NCBI GenBank assembly: GCA_013140705.1
Contig: JABFSH010000038.1
Location: 62,001 to 126,000, forward strand
Source: Methylococcaceae bacterium
GTDB lineage: Bacteria; Pseudomonadota; Gammaproteobacteria; Methylococcales; Methylomonadaceae
DNA length: 64,000 nucleotides
Direction of reading: 5' to 3'
Shown here: positions 17,752-26,242 of the stretch, in pieces
Layout: each line of letters begins with the position of its first letter
Numbering within the stretch: position 1 is the stretch's first letter
Program-made: the position numbers and the translations under genes
Notes under the pieces: generated by a model
Told to the model about the DNA's origin: nothing
Seen by the model: the letters and a program-made list of their open reading frames with translations, nothing else
Database searches by the model: none

Positions 17752-18584
17752 GCCGCTCTCTGATGCAGATAGCCATTGATCAACTGCGTACTGTAAGCAT
17801 CGTTGATGAATAACGGCTCGATACCAAAGGACCTGAAGCAGTGTTTCACATCGAGTTGCCGTTGATGATAGGTGTCAATTATTTTTTGGCGTAATGCCGG
17901 ACGCATAAACAGCGTGCGAGTTTCGTTGTTTTCCATGTCTTGATAAGAAATCACACCCCACGAAGGCAAGTCGGTCGTTTCTTGCTGATCCCAAAGCACT
18001 AAGGGAATGACATCATGACCTTGAAGAGATCGCAGTATTTCCCGGAGCTGAGCAAGAGGAAAGTGACAATCGGACAGTAAAAATACCAGCGAACGACGAG
18101 AAGATAAATAAGCCGCTGCTTGCAGTAATCCGTTAGCTGTCCCGGTAAAGCGGGTTGTCTTGATTTGTTCGACTAATGACTTTATGGAACCTAACTGTTG
18201 ACCAGGAGGTAACAGCCATTGATGTTGTCTATTTTCGGTGCAGCCGATAAATCCGAATTTGTCGCCATAACCGAAAGCAGAATGGGCGGCTGTGAGTAGA
18301 AATTGAATCAAGGTTGATTTTTTGTTGGCAAAGCCCATTGATGCCGACAAATCAGCGATCAAATAAACATTAACGCTACTTTGCTGATGATAAACACGAA
18401 CCCGATAATTGCCAAACGGATCGAGTATCGTCGCACGAATATCAATGCGTCTGGGGTCAGGACTGGCAATAAGCGGTTCATGGCGTTTGAACAGCTGTCC
18501 TGCACCTGTCATTTGTCCGGGATGCGCACCTGGATAAACTGATCCGGATTGCCAAGGCAGGCGATAAAACAAAGGTTCTGTCAT
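17748..18584 (-). CDS. mxaS: MxaS, DUF58-family protein for methanol dehydrogenase maturation
   Basis: A 278-residue protein of the DUF58 family. It has a degenerate VWA fold with IADLSASMGF (DxSxS) at about residue 93 and a RSLVFLLSDCHFP strand later. DUF58 proteins regularly partner MoxR ATPases, and MxaR lies 14 bases upstream. Together they probably act as an ATP-driven chaperone working with the membrane VWA proteins MxaC and MxaL to assemble calcium-loaded MxaFI. The start is placed at MTEPLFYRLPW. Confidence 0.87.
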   Translation of the reverse strand: MTEPLFYRLPWQSGSVYPGAHPGQMTGAGQLFKRHEPLIASPDPRRIDIRATILDPFGNYRVRVYHQQSSVNVYLIADLSASMGFANKKSTLIQFLLTAAHSAFGYGDKFGFIGCTENRQHQWLLPPGQQLGSIKSLVEQIKTTRFTGTANGLLQAAAYLSSRRSLVFLLSDCHFPLAQLREILRSLQGHDVIPLVLWDQQETTDLPSWGVISYQDMENNETRTLFMRPALRQKIIDTYHQRQLDVKHCFRSFGIEPLFINDAYSTQLINGYLHQRAA

Positions 18585-18598
18585 GGGTGTTTCTGTTA

Positions 18599-19618
18599 TC
18601 AGGGAGCAGCAACCTGATTTAAAATACTGGTCACCAATTCAGGCAGCAGTTGTTCTTTTCTGTAGGCATACATCGGATTTAAAAAGAGCCGGTGGGCCGT
18701 ACATGAATAAAAAATTCTTTGTAAATCTTCCGGCAATACATGTTCTCTGCCTTCCAGCCAGGCACATGTTTTAGCGCAACGAATCAGATAACTCATTCCC
18801 CGAGGACTAGCCCCTGCACTTAACAATTGCGACATGTCGACATCCGCTAAACGGATACCGTAGTCTTGCGGTTTTCGCGTCGCTTTCCAAAGACTCAACG
18901 CATAGTCGCGTAGTTTAGGGCTGGTTTGAATACTATGCTGTAGCGTTTGTGCAAAGTCATTCAGCTGGTAATAGGGTATGCCGCTATTTTCCATGCTGCC
19001 GATTAATTGGTCAGTATCGTGAAAACGCGGATTAAACATCAGTTCGCCCAGAACCGCATCCTCAACGGGTGTGTCCAGACTGACTTCCATCATGAACCGA
19101 TCTCTGGCTGCTGCCGGAAGCTCGAACGTTTCTTCCTTCTCAACACGATTGCGGTCAGCAAACACCTGAATATGAGGCAGCAAATAGTCACGGTTAAAGG
19201 CACTAATACTCCGCTCAGCCATCGCTCTCAACAGAAGTGAATGCACTTGCGGCCGAGCACGATTAATTTCGTTGAAGAAAAACGTGGACAGTTTTTCACC
19301 CTGTTTCAGCAAGGGTCCGGGATCGACACACGGACGGCCTTCATTATTGATATAGGTATAGTAAATCAAATCGGCCGGCATCAAGTCGATAGTGCCTTCG
19401 ATGCGTTGATAGTCACCGCCCAGACTATGGGCAATGGCCCTGAGCAGGGTTGTTTTCCCGACACCGACATTGCCTTCCAGCAACACATGACCACGGGCAA
19501 ACACCGCCAGAACGATTGCTCTGACAGCCGCCTGCTGGCCCAGCAAAACATGATTAATTTGTTGTTCGAACTGGAGTGCATTTTCACGCCAGTCACTTAG
19601 CTTTGGGTTGGTAATCAT
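18599..19618 (-). CDS. mxaR: MxaR, MoxR-family AAA+ ATPase
   Basis: A 339-residue MoxR ATPase with Walker A GNVGVGKTTLLRA, Walker B-like TFFFNEINRARPQ and a helical lid with SPRGMSYLIRCAK. MoxR was named from this gene (moxR = mxaR) in the methanol-oxidation cluster. I start it at ATG 19618 (MITNPKLSDW); the in-frame extension upstream (to ~19729) runs through the repeat element in the mxaI-mxaR gap and looks non-coding. It supplies ATP-dependent remodelling for dehydrogenase activation together with MxaS. Confidence 0.9.
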   Translation of the reverse strand: MITNPKLSDWRENALQFEQQINHVLLGQQAAVRAIVLAVFARGHVLLEGNVGVGKTTLLRAIAHSLGGDYQRIEGTIDLMPADLIYYTYINNEGRPCVDPGPLLKQGEKLSTFFFNEINRARPQVHSLLLRAMAERSISAFNRDYLLPHIQVFADRNRVEKEETFELPAAARDRFMMEVSLDTPVEDAVLGELMFNPRFHDTDQLIGSMENSGIPYYQLNDFAQTLQHSIQTSPKLRDYALSLWKATRKPQDYGIRLADVDMSQLLSAGASPRGMSYLIRCAKTCAWLEGREHVLPEDLQRIFYSCTAHRLFLNPMYAYRKEQLLPELVTSILNQVAAP

Positions 19619-19694
19619 TATTTCGTTAAAAAGACTCCAGTATCGGAGACACCGGAGTAAGTGGGGAAATTGTCTTAGGTAAACCCTAAAGATT

Positions 19695-19783
19695 GCACTT
19701 CGACAAGCTGAATACCCACTGGGCATCAATACGAACGGAGTTTTGGTTAAAACATAAACTTGCCCGTTCGTGCCTATCGAAGC
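19695..19783. repeat. BIME/REP-like inverted repeat between mxaI and mxaR
   Basis: Two arms mirror each other: the left has CTTCGACA and ACGAACGG, the right has CCGTTCGT and TCGAAG, enclosing about 25 AT-rich bases. The arm sequence recurs in the repeat near 30448-30504 and in the repeat inside the exporter gene at 32775-32875. It sits inside the mxa operon and could terminate, attenuate or stabilise the highly expressed mxaFJGI part of the message. Confidence 0.65.
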
Positions 19784-19803
19784 ATTATTAAATTATTATA
19801 GGT

Positions 19804-19871
19804 TCTTTATTTGCACGGCCTGTTTCGTTCGCTCGACAGCGAAACGAAGCAACTCTGTTGCAAGCGAACCA
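19804..19871 (-). terminator. Hairpins just after mxaI, possible attenuator or 3' stabiliser
   Basis: Immediately downstream of the mxaI stop, the minus strand carries GCAAC-AGA-GTTGC and then GTTTCGCT-GTCG-AGCGAACGAAAC, two adjacent stem-loops without a T-tract. Such structures after mxaI would suit the known difference in expression between the structural genes and the maturation genes, but no function is demonstrated here. Confidence 0.4.
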
Positions 19872-20156
19872 CTAGTGGATATCTTCTACGTCATAAACAA
19901 ACTTGCCGGTTCTACTGAGGTTTTCCCAGCGTTTTTGATTACGGGCTTCCATTTCTTTAATCGATTGTGATTGTTTATTCAGTTCGTTAGGGTCATGTTT
20001 CGGGTCATACTTGCTGCCGGCCACTTTATCCGGATAGCCAGGCTTGGGTTCCCAACACACACCCGGTTCGCTGCAGTTTTGGCCATCATAGGCGCTTACA
20101 GATAACGATATTGCTGCCAAAATTAAACTGGCACTCAGGAATACAATTTTTTTCAT
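19872..20156 (-). CDS. mxaI: Methanol dehydrogenase small (beta) subunit MxaI
   Basis: A 94-residue exported protein with a signal peptide ending SVSA. The mature part starts YDGQNC and continues CWEPKPGYPDKVAGSKYDPKHDP and ends GKFVYDVEDIH, a near-signature match to MxaI. Two cysteines (NCSEPGVC) form the single disulfide of this subunit. It wraps around MxaF in the alpha2beta2 periplasmic enzyme; the lanthanide enzyme XoxF lacks it, so its presence marks a Ca-type system. GAGGATAAACCC precedes the ATG. It is 13 bases after mxaG. Confidence 0.97.
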   Translation of the reverse strand: MKKIVFLSASLILAAISLSVSAYDGQNCSEPGVCWEPKPGYPDKVAGSKYDPKHDPNELNKQSQSIKEMEARNQKRWENLSRTGKFVYDVEDIH

Positions 20157-20169
20157 GGGTTTATCCTCT

Positions 20170-20646
20170 TTATTTTTTTAACCACTTGGCTTTTTGCAGA
20201 TCACCTGTATAGATGTCGCGTATCCAAGACATAATCAAAAGCATTTCATCAGTATTCAAATTGACATATTGCGGCCCCATCATGCCGTTAGCGCCGCCGA
20301 ACAAGACTTCAAACAGGCCTTGATCGGTTGCGTTGGCGGGATAAGTCCAGTAATCATCAGCCAGACCGGGGCCTAATTTGCCTTCGGCATTGTGGCCATG
20401 ACAACCGGAGCAAGCCGTCATAAAAAGATCGTGACCTTTTTGTATGGCTTCTTTATCACCGTTGTAGGGATTGCGTCCGTCTTCAATGAATTGTTTGAAT
20501 GCCGGTGTATCACCACCCTTTTTGGCAAAGCTCATATCCAGCGGCTGTCCGGTAATGGCATTCCGGAAAGTGATTTCCGCTTCGGCCGAACCCGTTGCCA
20601 GCACCAGGCCGATAGTTGATAGGGTTATTATTTGTTTTATTTTCAT
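20170..20646 (-). CDS. mxaG: Cytochrome cL, electron acceptor of methanol dehydrogenase
   Basis: A 158-residue exported class I c-type cytochrome with one heme motif CSGCH. The N-terminal mature sequence (ITFRNAITGQPLD) and MMGPQYVNLNTDEMLLIMSWIRDIY are typical of MxaG. I start at ATG 20646 (MKIKQIITL), which gives a clean signal peptide and a 22-base gap to mxaJ; a longer in-frame version would overlap mxaJ. It takes electrons from PQQ in MxaF and passes them to cytochrome cH in the periplasm. Confidence 0.95.
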   Translation of the reverse strand: MKIKQIITLSTIGLVLATGSAEAEITFRNAITGQPLDMSFAKKGGDTPAFKQFIEDGRNPYNGDKEAIQKGHDLFMTACSGCHGHNAEGKLGPGLADDYWTYPANATDQGLFEVLFGGANGMMGPQYVNLNTDEMLLIMSWIRDIYTGDLQKAKWLKK

Positions 20647-20668
20647 CTTGAACCTATTTCTTGTTGGG

Positions 20669-21511
20669 TTATTTTTCATTTGGGGATTCATCCAGCAGTG
20701 GAATTCCTTCTTCTTCAAGTAAATCGGTTATGTCGTCTTGTTGATCCTCTATAACCTTATTTAATTGAGCCAGCAGGGTTGGATCATTTTTCCTGACACC
20801 GATTGATGTACTAAAGTGATGTTCAACTTTTTGTCCATCGGCTCGAACGCTGTTGTCCGGAATAACCGTCATTTCCAATGGCGTTGCAGATTGCTTGACA
20901 TAGCGTGCTGCAGACGGCCCCCATAGCACAGCAATTTCGGCATGTCCCGATGACACTTCTGAAACCAGTTTCGATGGTTCATATTTGACATACTGGTTTC
21001 GCCGGGATTTAAAGCCCACCAACTCCTGTGAGTAATTAAACATATCGTTGTATCGTCCAATCGCCCGCATCATCACCTCGGGCGGCGTACCAGGTACGAC
21101 AGCGATATTCTTTACTTTCCTCAAAATGTCACTATCCCAATTTTCTAACTCGAAATTAGCGTTTTCCCGATAAATAAACACATACCCGGAACGATAATAG
21201 GGTTTCGTTGTTAAGACCCTCGGATCGCCTTTATCGACCCCCAATGTCAGGTCGCATTGCCCTTTTTCCAGAAAATCCCGTATGTAATAGCGTGGATCGG
21301 TCCAAAAGACATACTCAACTTTTCTGTTGAGTTGTTTGCCGATCAGTTGTGCCAGCTTGTTTTCAAAACCTTCTCCTTTTTGGTTGGAGTAAGGCATTTC
21401 GTCTTCGGCTGCACAAACCTTGAGTGTATTGTTCTCCATAGCGCTAATGTCGGTTGCAATTAAACCAACACCCAATAGCACCGTATTAAGAAGTATCTTT
21501 TTTGCTTGCAT
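20669..21511 (-). CDS. mxaJ: MxaJ, periplasmic binding-protein-like factor of the methanol dehydrogenase operon
   Basis: A 280-residue secreted protein with signal MQAKKILLNTVLLGVGLIATDISA and the solute-binding-protein-like fold of family 3 (LKVCAAEDEMPYSNQKGEGFENKLAQ, then a GQCDLTLGVDKGD segment). MxaJ is always next to mxaF and is needed for active dehydrogenase, though its precise role is unresolved. XoxJ is the equivalent with XoxF, so context (mxaF with A334, plus mxaI) decides for MxaJ. It lies 84 bases after mxaF. Confidence 0.92.
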   Translation of the reverse strand: MQAKKILLNTVLLGVGLIATDISAMENNTLKVCAAEDEMPYSNQKGEGFENKLAQLIGKQLNRKVEYVFWTDPRYYIRDFLEKGQCDLTLGVDKGDPRVLTTKPYYRSGYVFIYRENANFELENWDSDILRKVKNIAVVPGTPPEVMMRAIGRYNDMFNYSQELVGFKSRRNQYVKYEPSKLVSEVSSGHAEIAVLWGPSAARYVKQSATPLEMTVIPDNSVRADGQKVEHHFSTSIGVRKNDPTLLAQLNKVIEDQQDDITDLLEEEGIPLLDESPNEK

Positions 21512-21595
21512 TAGGGTCTCGTGAATTCTTATTAAAATCTATTTCATCAGCTGGTTGAATTGCTGTTGTCAGCAACCCAACCTTGATACACAGTT

Positions 21596-23410
21596 TTAAT
21601 AGCCCAAGGCAAAGACCATCACACCACCACCTTGTTGAGTGTAGTGAGCCAGTTCTTTAAAGGCACCTACGGCACCCAAGCCGGCGGTTGGATCCTTTAA
21701 GTCGAAAACCAGACCGACGCCCGGCCAGCCACCAACACCGTAATAAATCGCTACATACTGCTTGCCTTTATGGCCGAAGGTAATCGGATGTCCAATCACG
21801 CCGGAAGGCAATTTGAATTTCCATAATTCTTTACCACTTCTCGAATCCAGGGCTTTGATGTTACCGTCTAAGGTACCGTAGAAAACAAGATCACCGGCGG
21901 TTGCCATGGTTCCGCCCCAGACGGCAAATTTTTCCTGAATTTCCCATTCAAACTTACCCGTGACTGAATTCATCGCTTTAACTTGTCCCAGTGTGCCTTT
22001 AGGGCCCGGATACATGTTTAAGGTCGCGCCGACAAAGAACTGACCTGCACGATACGGCAACATAAAGGGCTCCCAATCCATACAGATATGGTTGATCCCC
22101 ATGAAAAACAGATTTTGTTCGGGATCGTAGGATTCGATACCTTGGTTGTGATATCCCATGGCAGAAGGACAGATGCCTTTGGCTTCATGATCCATGTGAG
22201 TAGAATATTCAGGATCGCGAATCGGTAAACCTGTTTTTAAATCAACTTTCTTAACCCAGTTGACGGTATCGTCAATTTTAAAGGCATTGACCAAGGTGCC
22301 ATTTTCACGGTTTAAGGTGTAGACCAGGCCGTTACGGTCAGGATGGGTCAATAATTTGGTCATTTTGCCGTCAACCAGCTGTTCGGATAATCCCATATAG
22401 TTAACGCCGGCATAATCCCATTCATCGTGAGGCGTTTTCTGATAACCGAATTTAGCTTCACCCGTATTGATATCACGCCCCCAAATAGTCATCGTCCATT
22501 TGTTGTCACCCGGGCGCATGGTTTCATTCCATGGCGCCGGATTACCGGAGCCGTAATAGAGCATATCCAGATCAGGGTCGAAGGCATACCAGCCCCAGTT
22601 GGTACCGCCACCGATTTTCCAGGCGTCGCCTTCCCAGGTTTTGAGTCCCAGACCAAACTGGCCATAATGGGGGTTAGCACTGTTAAAGTCCCTGGCTAAC
22701 TTAATATCTTCATCAGGCCCTGTAGCATAGACGCGCCATGCCTGTTTGCCGTCCTTGATGTTATACGCTGTTGCATAACCGCGAACACCCAGTTCTGCAC
22801 CGGAACTACCGACTATAACCAGGTCTTTGGCCACAAACGGAGCAATAGTCAACGTAGAGCCCATAGCAATATCGGAGTTCTCCATCTTCCAGAGTAACTC
22901 ACCAGTCTTGGCATTCAACGCGACGATGTGGCCATCCAATTGATTTTGGAAAAGGGTTGCAGGATACTCTGATGTCCCGGGCGCATAGGCCAAGCCTCTG
23001 TTCACAACATCACAGCACGCAACTGCACGGGCGGCGGGATTCTGCTTGGGCTTGTACTCCCATAAAATTTTATCGGGCGTATCCAGATCGATAGCAAAGA
23101 TATTATTTGGAAAGGGCGTATGCACATACATAATGCCGTCAACCACCAACGGGCCACCTTCATGTCCATTCAACACACCGGTAGAAAAAGACCAGACGGG
23201 TTGTAGATGCTGGACATTATGCGTGTTTATCTGGGTCATTTTGCTAAAATGCGTCGCACTGTAGTCTTTGGTCTGCATGACCCAGTTGGTGTCCTCTTTC
23301 GACAGCCTGTCCAGTTCTTTATTGGCCTGGGCCGATAGTGAAACCGTCAATAGGGCACCGCCAAACATCGCAGATATAACAGCGGTGCGGGTACATTTGG
23401 GAATCCGCAT
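21596..23410 (-). CDS. mxaF: PQQ-dependent methanol dehydrogenase large subunit, calcium type
   Basis: A 604-residue eight-bladed beta-propeller quinoprotein. With a 29-residue signal peptide removed, the metal ligands fall at the canonical places Glu177 (SSGAELG), Asn261 (YYGSGNP) and catalytic Asp303 (HDEWDYAG). The residue two after Asp303 is alanine; lanthanide-dependent XoxF enzymes have aspartate there, so this is the Ca enzyme. The adjacent cysteine pair ACCD that makes the vicinal disulfide over PQQ is present. It oxidises methanol to formaldehyde in the periplasm. AAGAGGAAAAACT gives a strong ribosome site. First gene of mxaFJGIRSACKL. Confidence 0.98.
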   Translation of the reverse strand: MRIPKCTRTAVISAMFGGALLTVSLSAQANKELDRLSKEDTNWVMQTKDYSATHFSKMTQINTHNVQHLQPVWSFSTGVLNGHEGGPLVVDGIMYVHTPFPNNIFAIDLDTPDKILWEYKPKQNPAARAVACCDVVNRGLAYAPGTSEYPATLFQNQLDGHIVALNAKTGELLWKMENSDIAMGSTLTIAPFVAKDLVIVGSSGAELGVRGYATAYNIKDGKQAWRVYATGPDEDIKLARDFNSANPHYGQFGLGLKTWEGDAWKIGGGTNWGWYAFDPDLDMLYYGSGNPAPWNETMRPGDNKWTMTIWGRDINTGEAKFGYQKTPHDEWDYAGVNYMGLSEQLVDGKMTKLLTHPDRNGLVYTLNRENGTLVNAFKIDDTVNWVKKVDLKTGLPIRDPEYSTHMDHEAKGICPSAMGYHNQGIESYDPEQNLFFMGINHICMDWEPFMLPYRAGQFFVGATLNMYPGPKGTLGQVKAMNSVTGKFEWEIQEKFAVWGGTMATAGDLVFYGTLDGNIKALDSRSGKELWKFKLPSGVIGHPITFGHKGKQYVAIYYGVGGWPGVGLVFDLKDPTAGLGAVGAFKELAHYTQQGGGVMVFALGY

Positions 23411-23790
23411 AGTTTTTCCTCTTGGGTTAGTTATTTTCTTATTTTTAAAGCAGGGCCTTGCGCACCGATAGAACTTAACCTGTTAACTCGCTTTCTTGAT
23501 CAAAACGTTTGTCATATTCGACGAGATAACGCATAGCCCTGCTCAAATAATGTTACTTGAACAAGTAAGAGTGCCGTTACGGAACTTACCCAGAAATTAT
23601 CGGGAAAATTCCTGAAATTGAATCGAGAATAAGTCCTGTATTCTTGTTTGATTCTGATGCTGCTGAACATCCGAGAAATTTTTTTTCTCAACCCTAGCGG
23701 TGGTGAATGATGTACGTTTGAATAAGTGGTGAAGAGGTTTTTCGATGGAAAACTTTAGCCAACCGGGTAGGTATTTTCATCCCATCCACA
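23411..23790 (-). promoter_or_regulatory. mxaF upstream control region
   Basis: About 380 non-coding bases upstream of mxaF. An inverted repeat TTACTTG-AA-CAAGTAA lies at 23553-23568, roughly 143 bases before the start codon; a smaller CCGTTACGG palindrome follows at 23574-23582. The first has the size and symmetry of sites bound by NarL/LuxR-type regulators, two of which are encoded in the window. I cannot fix the transcription start or a -35/-10 pair with confidence. Confidence 0.5.
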
Positions 23791-23800
23791 ATGCATCAAT

Positions 23801-23820
23801 GGGCCGGCATTTCCCGGCCC
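23801..23820 (-). terminator. Hairpin downstream of the secreted-protein gene
   Basis: GGGCCGG and CCGGCCC arms around six bases, 57 bases past the stop of the gene at 23878. It is GC-rich but lacks a following T-tract, so termination is plausible rather than certain. Confidence 0.5.
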
Positions 23821-23877
23821 AAAGTGAGTACCCTGCTGATTGGGTATAGAAGGGAGGATTGTGTTTTAAATGCTGTA

Positions 23878-24708
23878 TTACGGATTTATATTCGCATTTA
23901 CTGGTGCATAACCCGGCACACTGACCTCAATGTTGGGCTGACCTTCCTGTCCCATCTGGCGAAATTTTAAGGCACCTGTCAGCGCAGCAGGAGCGGCGGG
24001 TGTGCAGGTACTTCTTACCAATAACCACGATGAATCCCTGACGGACGACCCATCATCGTCACGAAAGTTTACATCGGTCGTGAAATCCACCCAATTCAGG
24101 CTTATAGGCGCCAATGAAGTTAATGGCTGAGGAGAATCACCCGGACGATGAACTATAGATGTTAACGTTGAACCCGCCCGATACAACACGTCATCAGAGT
24201 TTGCTGAAAATTGGTAGGCGACAGCCGGGCTACGTGTACTAAAGCCAGCGCGAAGAATGTCGTTAATTTCGAAATACTGTGTTCCCGGACTGCTCGCCCT
24301 GCGATCATAATCGATGTTGTTCAGCCTGATCTTGGCGCCGTAAATACAGCTCGCTCCACTCCGCCATACACGATCGGTAACCGTGCCCACTGTGACATTT
24401 GCATTCCGGGTATACGCATTTCTCATAACGATATTTCGAACAATGTTGGCTGTTTGAGCATAACCGGTCGGAATACTGGGGATTGCACAGGTGTTGTTGG
24501 CCCCCGGTGCAGGTGTAAAAGTGGGAGGGATCGAACCATCAGGGCTTGATCCAAAGTCACCGGTAACATTGCAGAGGGTATAGGCCGAAGCCCCCCCAGC
24601 AACAGGAAAACCCGTAGTTGGCAGAACGACGAAGCCGGTTGCCATTGCAGGAACTGAAGCAAATAATAAGGAGCCTAGCGTAAAGCTGCGTAGTGCGATC
24701 TTGTTCAT
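23878..24708 (-). CDS. Secreted protein of unknown function upstream of mxaF
   Basis: A 276-residue exported protein with a clear signal peptide (LRSFTLGSLLFASVPAMA). The mature part is rich in small and polar residues and beta-strand patterns (for example NVTVGTVTDRVWRSGASC), with four cysteines, suggesting a beta-rich extracytoplasmic domain. I do not recognise a family. It lies between the pentapeptide-repeat gene (102-base gap) and mxaF on the same strand. Its end is followed by a hairpin, so it is probably transcribed apart from mxaF. Confidence 0.7.
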   Translation of the reverse strand: MNKIALRSFTLGSLLFASVPAMATGFVVLPTTGFPVAGGASAYTLCNVTGDFGSSPDGSIPPTFTPAPGANNTCAIPSIPTGYAQTANIVRNIVMRNAYTRNANVTVGTVTDRVWRSGASCIYGAKIRLNNIDYDRRASSPGTQYFEINDILRAGFSTRSPAVAYQFSANSDDVLYRAGSTLTSIVHRPGDSPQPLTSLAPISLNWVDFTTDVNFRDDDGSSVRDSSWLLVRSTCTPAAPAALTGALKFRQMGQEGQPNIEVSVPGYAPVNANINP

Positions 24709-24810
24709 GGTTGTTTCTCAATATTTTTAGTCGTTATTAAAATTCATCTGTCACTCAGTCACCTAAGCTGATTAACAGACATCATAAGTTCTTCCTTGAT
24801 GGGTATGCCA

Positions 24811-25986
24811 TTAAAAGCCATGCCCGACACAGGTCGTCACCTGGGTTCCATCCACCGTCACGCCATCCGGGCAGATGGCGGAGGTGAAATTGGTTTGGCG
24901 ATCAATATGTGCCGTCTCGGCACCCTGACCACCGACAAAATTGGCGCCGCTTAGGTTGGCCCCGGAAAGATCAGCCTCACTCAGATCGGCACCGGCCAGA
25001 TTCGCTTGCTGAAGATTGGCCTTTGAAAAATCGGCGCCAATTAAACTGGCTTCCGACAAGTTGGCTTCGTTCAAGGAAGCATTGCTGAAATTGCCTGAAG
25101 ACAGATTGGCATAGGTCAAATCGCTTTGTCTGAGTGACGCCGCCTGAAACTGAGCAGAGGTCAGATCGGCTCCGGTCAATTTGGCGCCTGTCAATGTGGC
25201 ATTTTCCAGATTGACTCCCTTCATGCGAGCACCGTAGAGATTGGCGTTGGATAGATTGCTGTTGTTCATATCGGCGCTTTCAGCGATGACTGGGTTATTA
25301 CCGTCCGATTGCAGGCCGGATAAATTGGCGTGATCGATCCGGGTGTCCGGACCAATAATGAGGGAGCCCAGCACCGCCACCCGACTCAGATTGGCGCCAC
25401 TCAGATCAGCAAAACCCAAATCGCCACTGAGCCGCGCTTTTGAAAGATTGGCACCACTTAAATCCAGATCCTTCAAGACCAGGTCGCCCGTAAAATCACA
25501 TTCACCCAAATCGGCTCCCGGCGCTGGCGACATGCACAGCGCCGGGTCCCTGTCCTTGCCCGGTTTGATCAGTTGCCAATAGGCAGGGTTTAGGGCCGGA
25601 ACCTGATCCTGATTATCATCCAGCAAACTCAAATAAACCGAACCTTCGTGATTTACCCGGTCATCCTTTACGTAAACCGGTGTTTCACCCCAGTCCCCGC
25701 GAAATACACCCGGCAGCTTTATCGATTTTTGGAGGCTAGCCACGGCGACAATGCCTTCTGGATCAGGCGCAGCGGATAACTCGAAAAATTCGTCGGCTGA
25801 CGGCTGGATACTCCCTGAAATTTGACTAGGCAAGCGAGGGACTGCCACGGAATTTTTCTTGGAAGACTTCAGGACGCCGGTTCGAGGCGATGTCGGGTTG
25901 CCATTCGGGTACAGCAATGCCATGGCCAAAATGCTGCCCATCAAAGTCCCTGCCACCCAGAGGGTCTTACCGGTTGTTTTCATCAT
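24811..25986 (-). CDS. Exported pentapeptide-repeat protein with carbohydrate-binding-like module
   Basis: A 391-residue protein started at ATG 25986 (MMKTTGKTLWVAG), where a signal-anchor (GTLMGSILAMALLY) follows; the longer in-frame extension enters the divergent promoter region. After a linker comes a module GDWGETPVYVKDD, then GSVYLSLLDDNQ and AYWQLI, like the ChtBD3/CBM5-12 type. From ~165 to ~370 there are many A(D/N)LSxAxL-type pentapeptide repeats, forming a right-handed quadrilateral helix. Cysteines bracket the repeat domain. It is divergent from the TonB-dependent receptor and may be a surface or periplasmic partner of it; function unknown. Confidence 0.8.
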   Translation of the reverse strand: MMKTTGKTLWVAGTLMGSILAMALLYPNGNPTSPRTGVLKSSKKNSVAVPRLPSQISGSIQPSADEFFELSAAPDPEGIVAVASLQKSIKLPGVFRGDWGETPVYVKDDRVNHEGSVYLSLLDDNQDQVPALNPAYWQLIKPGKDRDPALCMSPAPGADLGECDFTGDLVLKDLDLSGANLSKARLSGDLGFADLSGANLSRVAVLGSLIIGPDTRIDHANLSGLQSDGNNPVIAESADMNNSNLSNANLYGARMKGVNLENATLTGAKLTGADLTSAQFQAASLRQSDLTYANLSSGNFSNASLNEANLSEASLIGADFSKANLQQANLAGADLSEADLSGANLSGANFVGGQGAETAHIDRQTNFTSAICPDGVTVDGTQVTTCVGHGF

Positions 25987-26242
25987 TATTTCAGTAGCAT
26001 CGCTCAAGAAATTCATAAAGAAATACGGCTGTTCGATTACACCTTTAGCCGCTGTTATGGCGCGGAATTCTACAAACAAATGCCCGACGGGAATATGGCT
26101 CGACACAGAATTAGAAAAAATCCCGCCATTATCAGGAAGTTTTCCCATTGAAATCCCGGCAATACCTACTACCATGCGTGCCGCCAGACAGGTCATCACA
26201 GACCCGCTTCAGGAACTCCGTTTTTACTCAACACGCATTGAT
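25987..26242. promoter_or_regulatory. Divergent region between the pentapeptide gene and TonB receptor
   Basis: About 256 bases that must hold promoters for both divergent genes. Both strands stay open in one frame, which gives misleadingly long ORFs, but the translated sequence lacks protein character. No clear repressor site was identified. Confidence 0.4.

Noticed and set aside
19619-19729. Longer N-terminus for MxaR
   Set aside because: The extension runs through the REP-like element and adds basic, unrelated residues; ATG 19618 gives a normal MoxR length.
21596-23410. Possibility that the PQQ dehydrogenase is XoxF (lanthanide type)
   Set aside because: The residue two after catalytic Asp303 is alanine, not aspartate, and mxaI with the RSACKL genes follows, so it is MxaF.
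25859-26242. N-terminal extension of the TonB receptor reading frame
   Set aside because: It overlaps the start of the divergent pentapeptide gene and lacks protein character; the signal peptide lies after 26243 or 26285.
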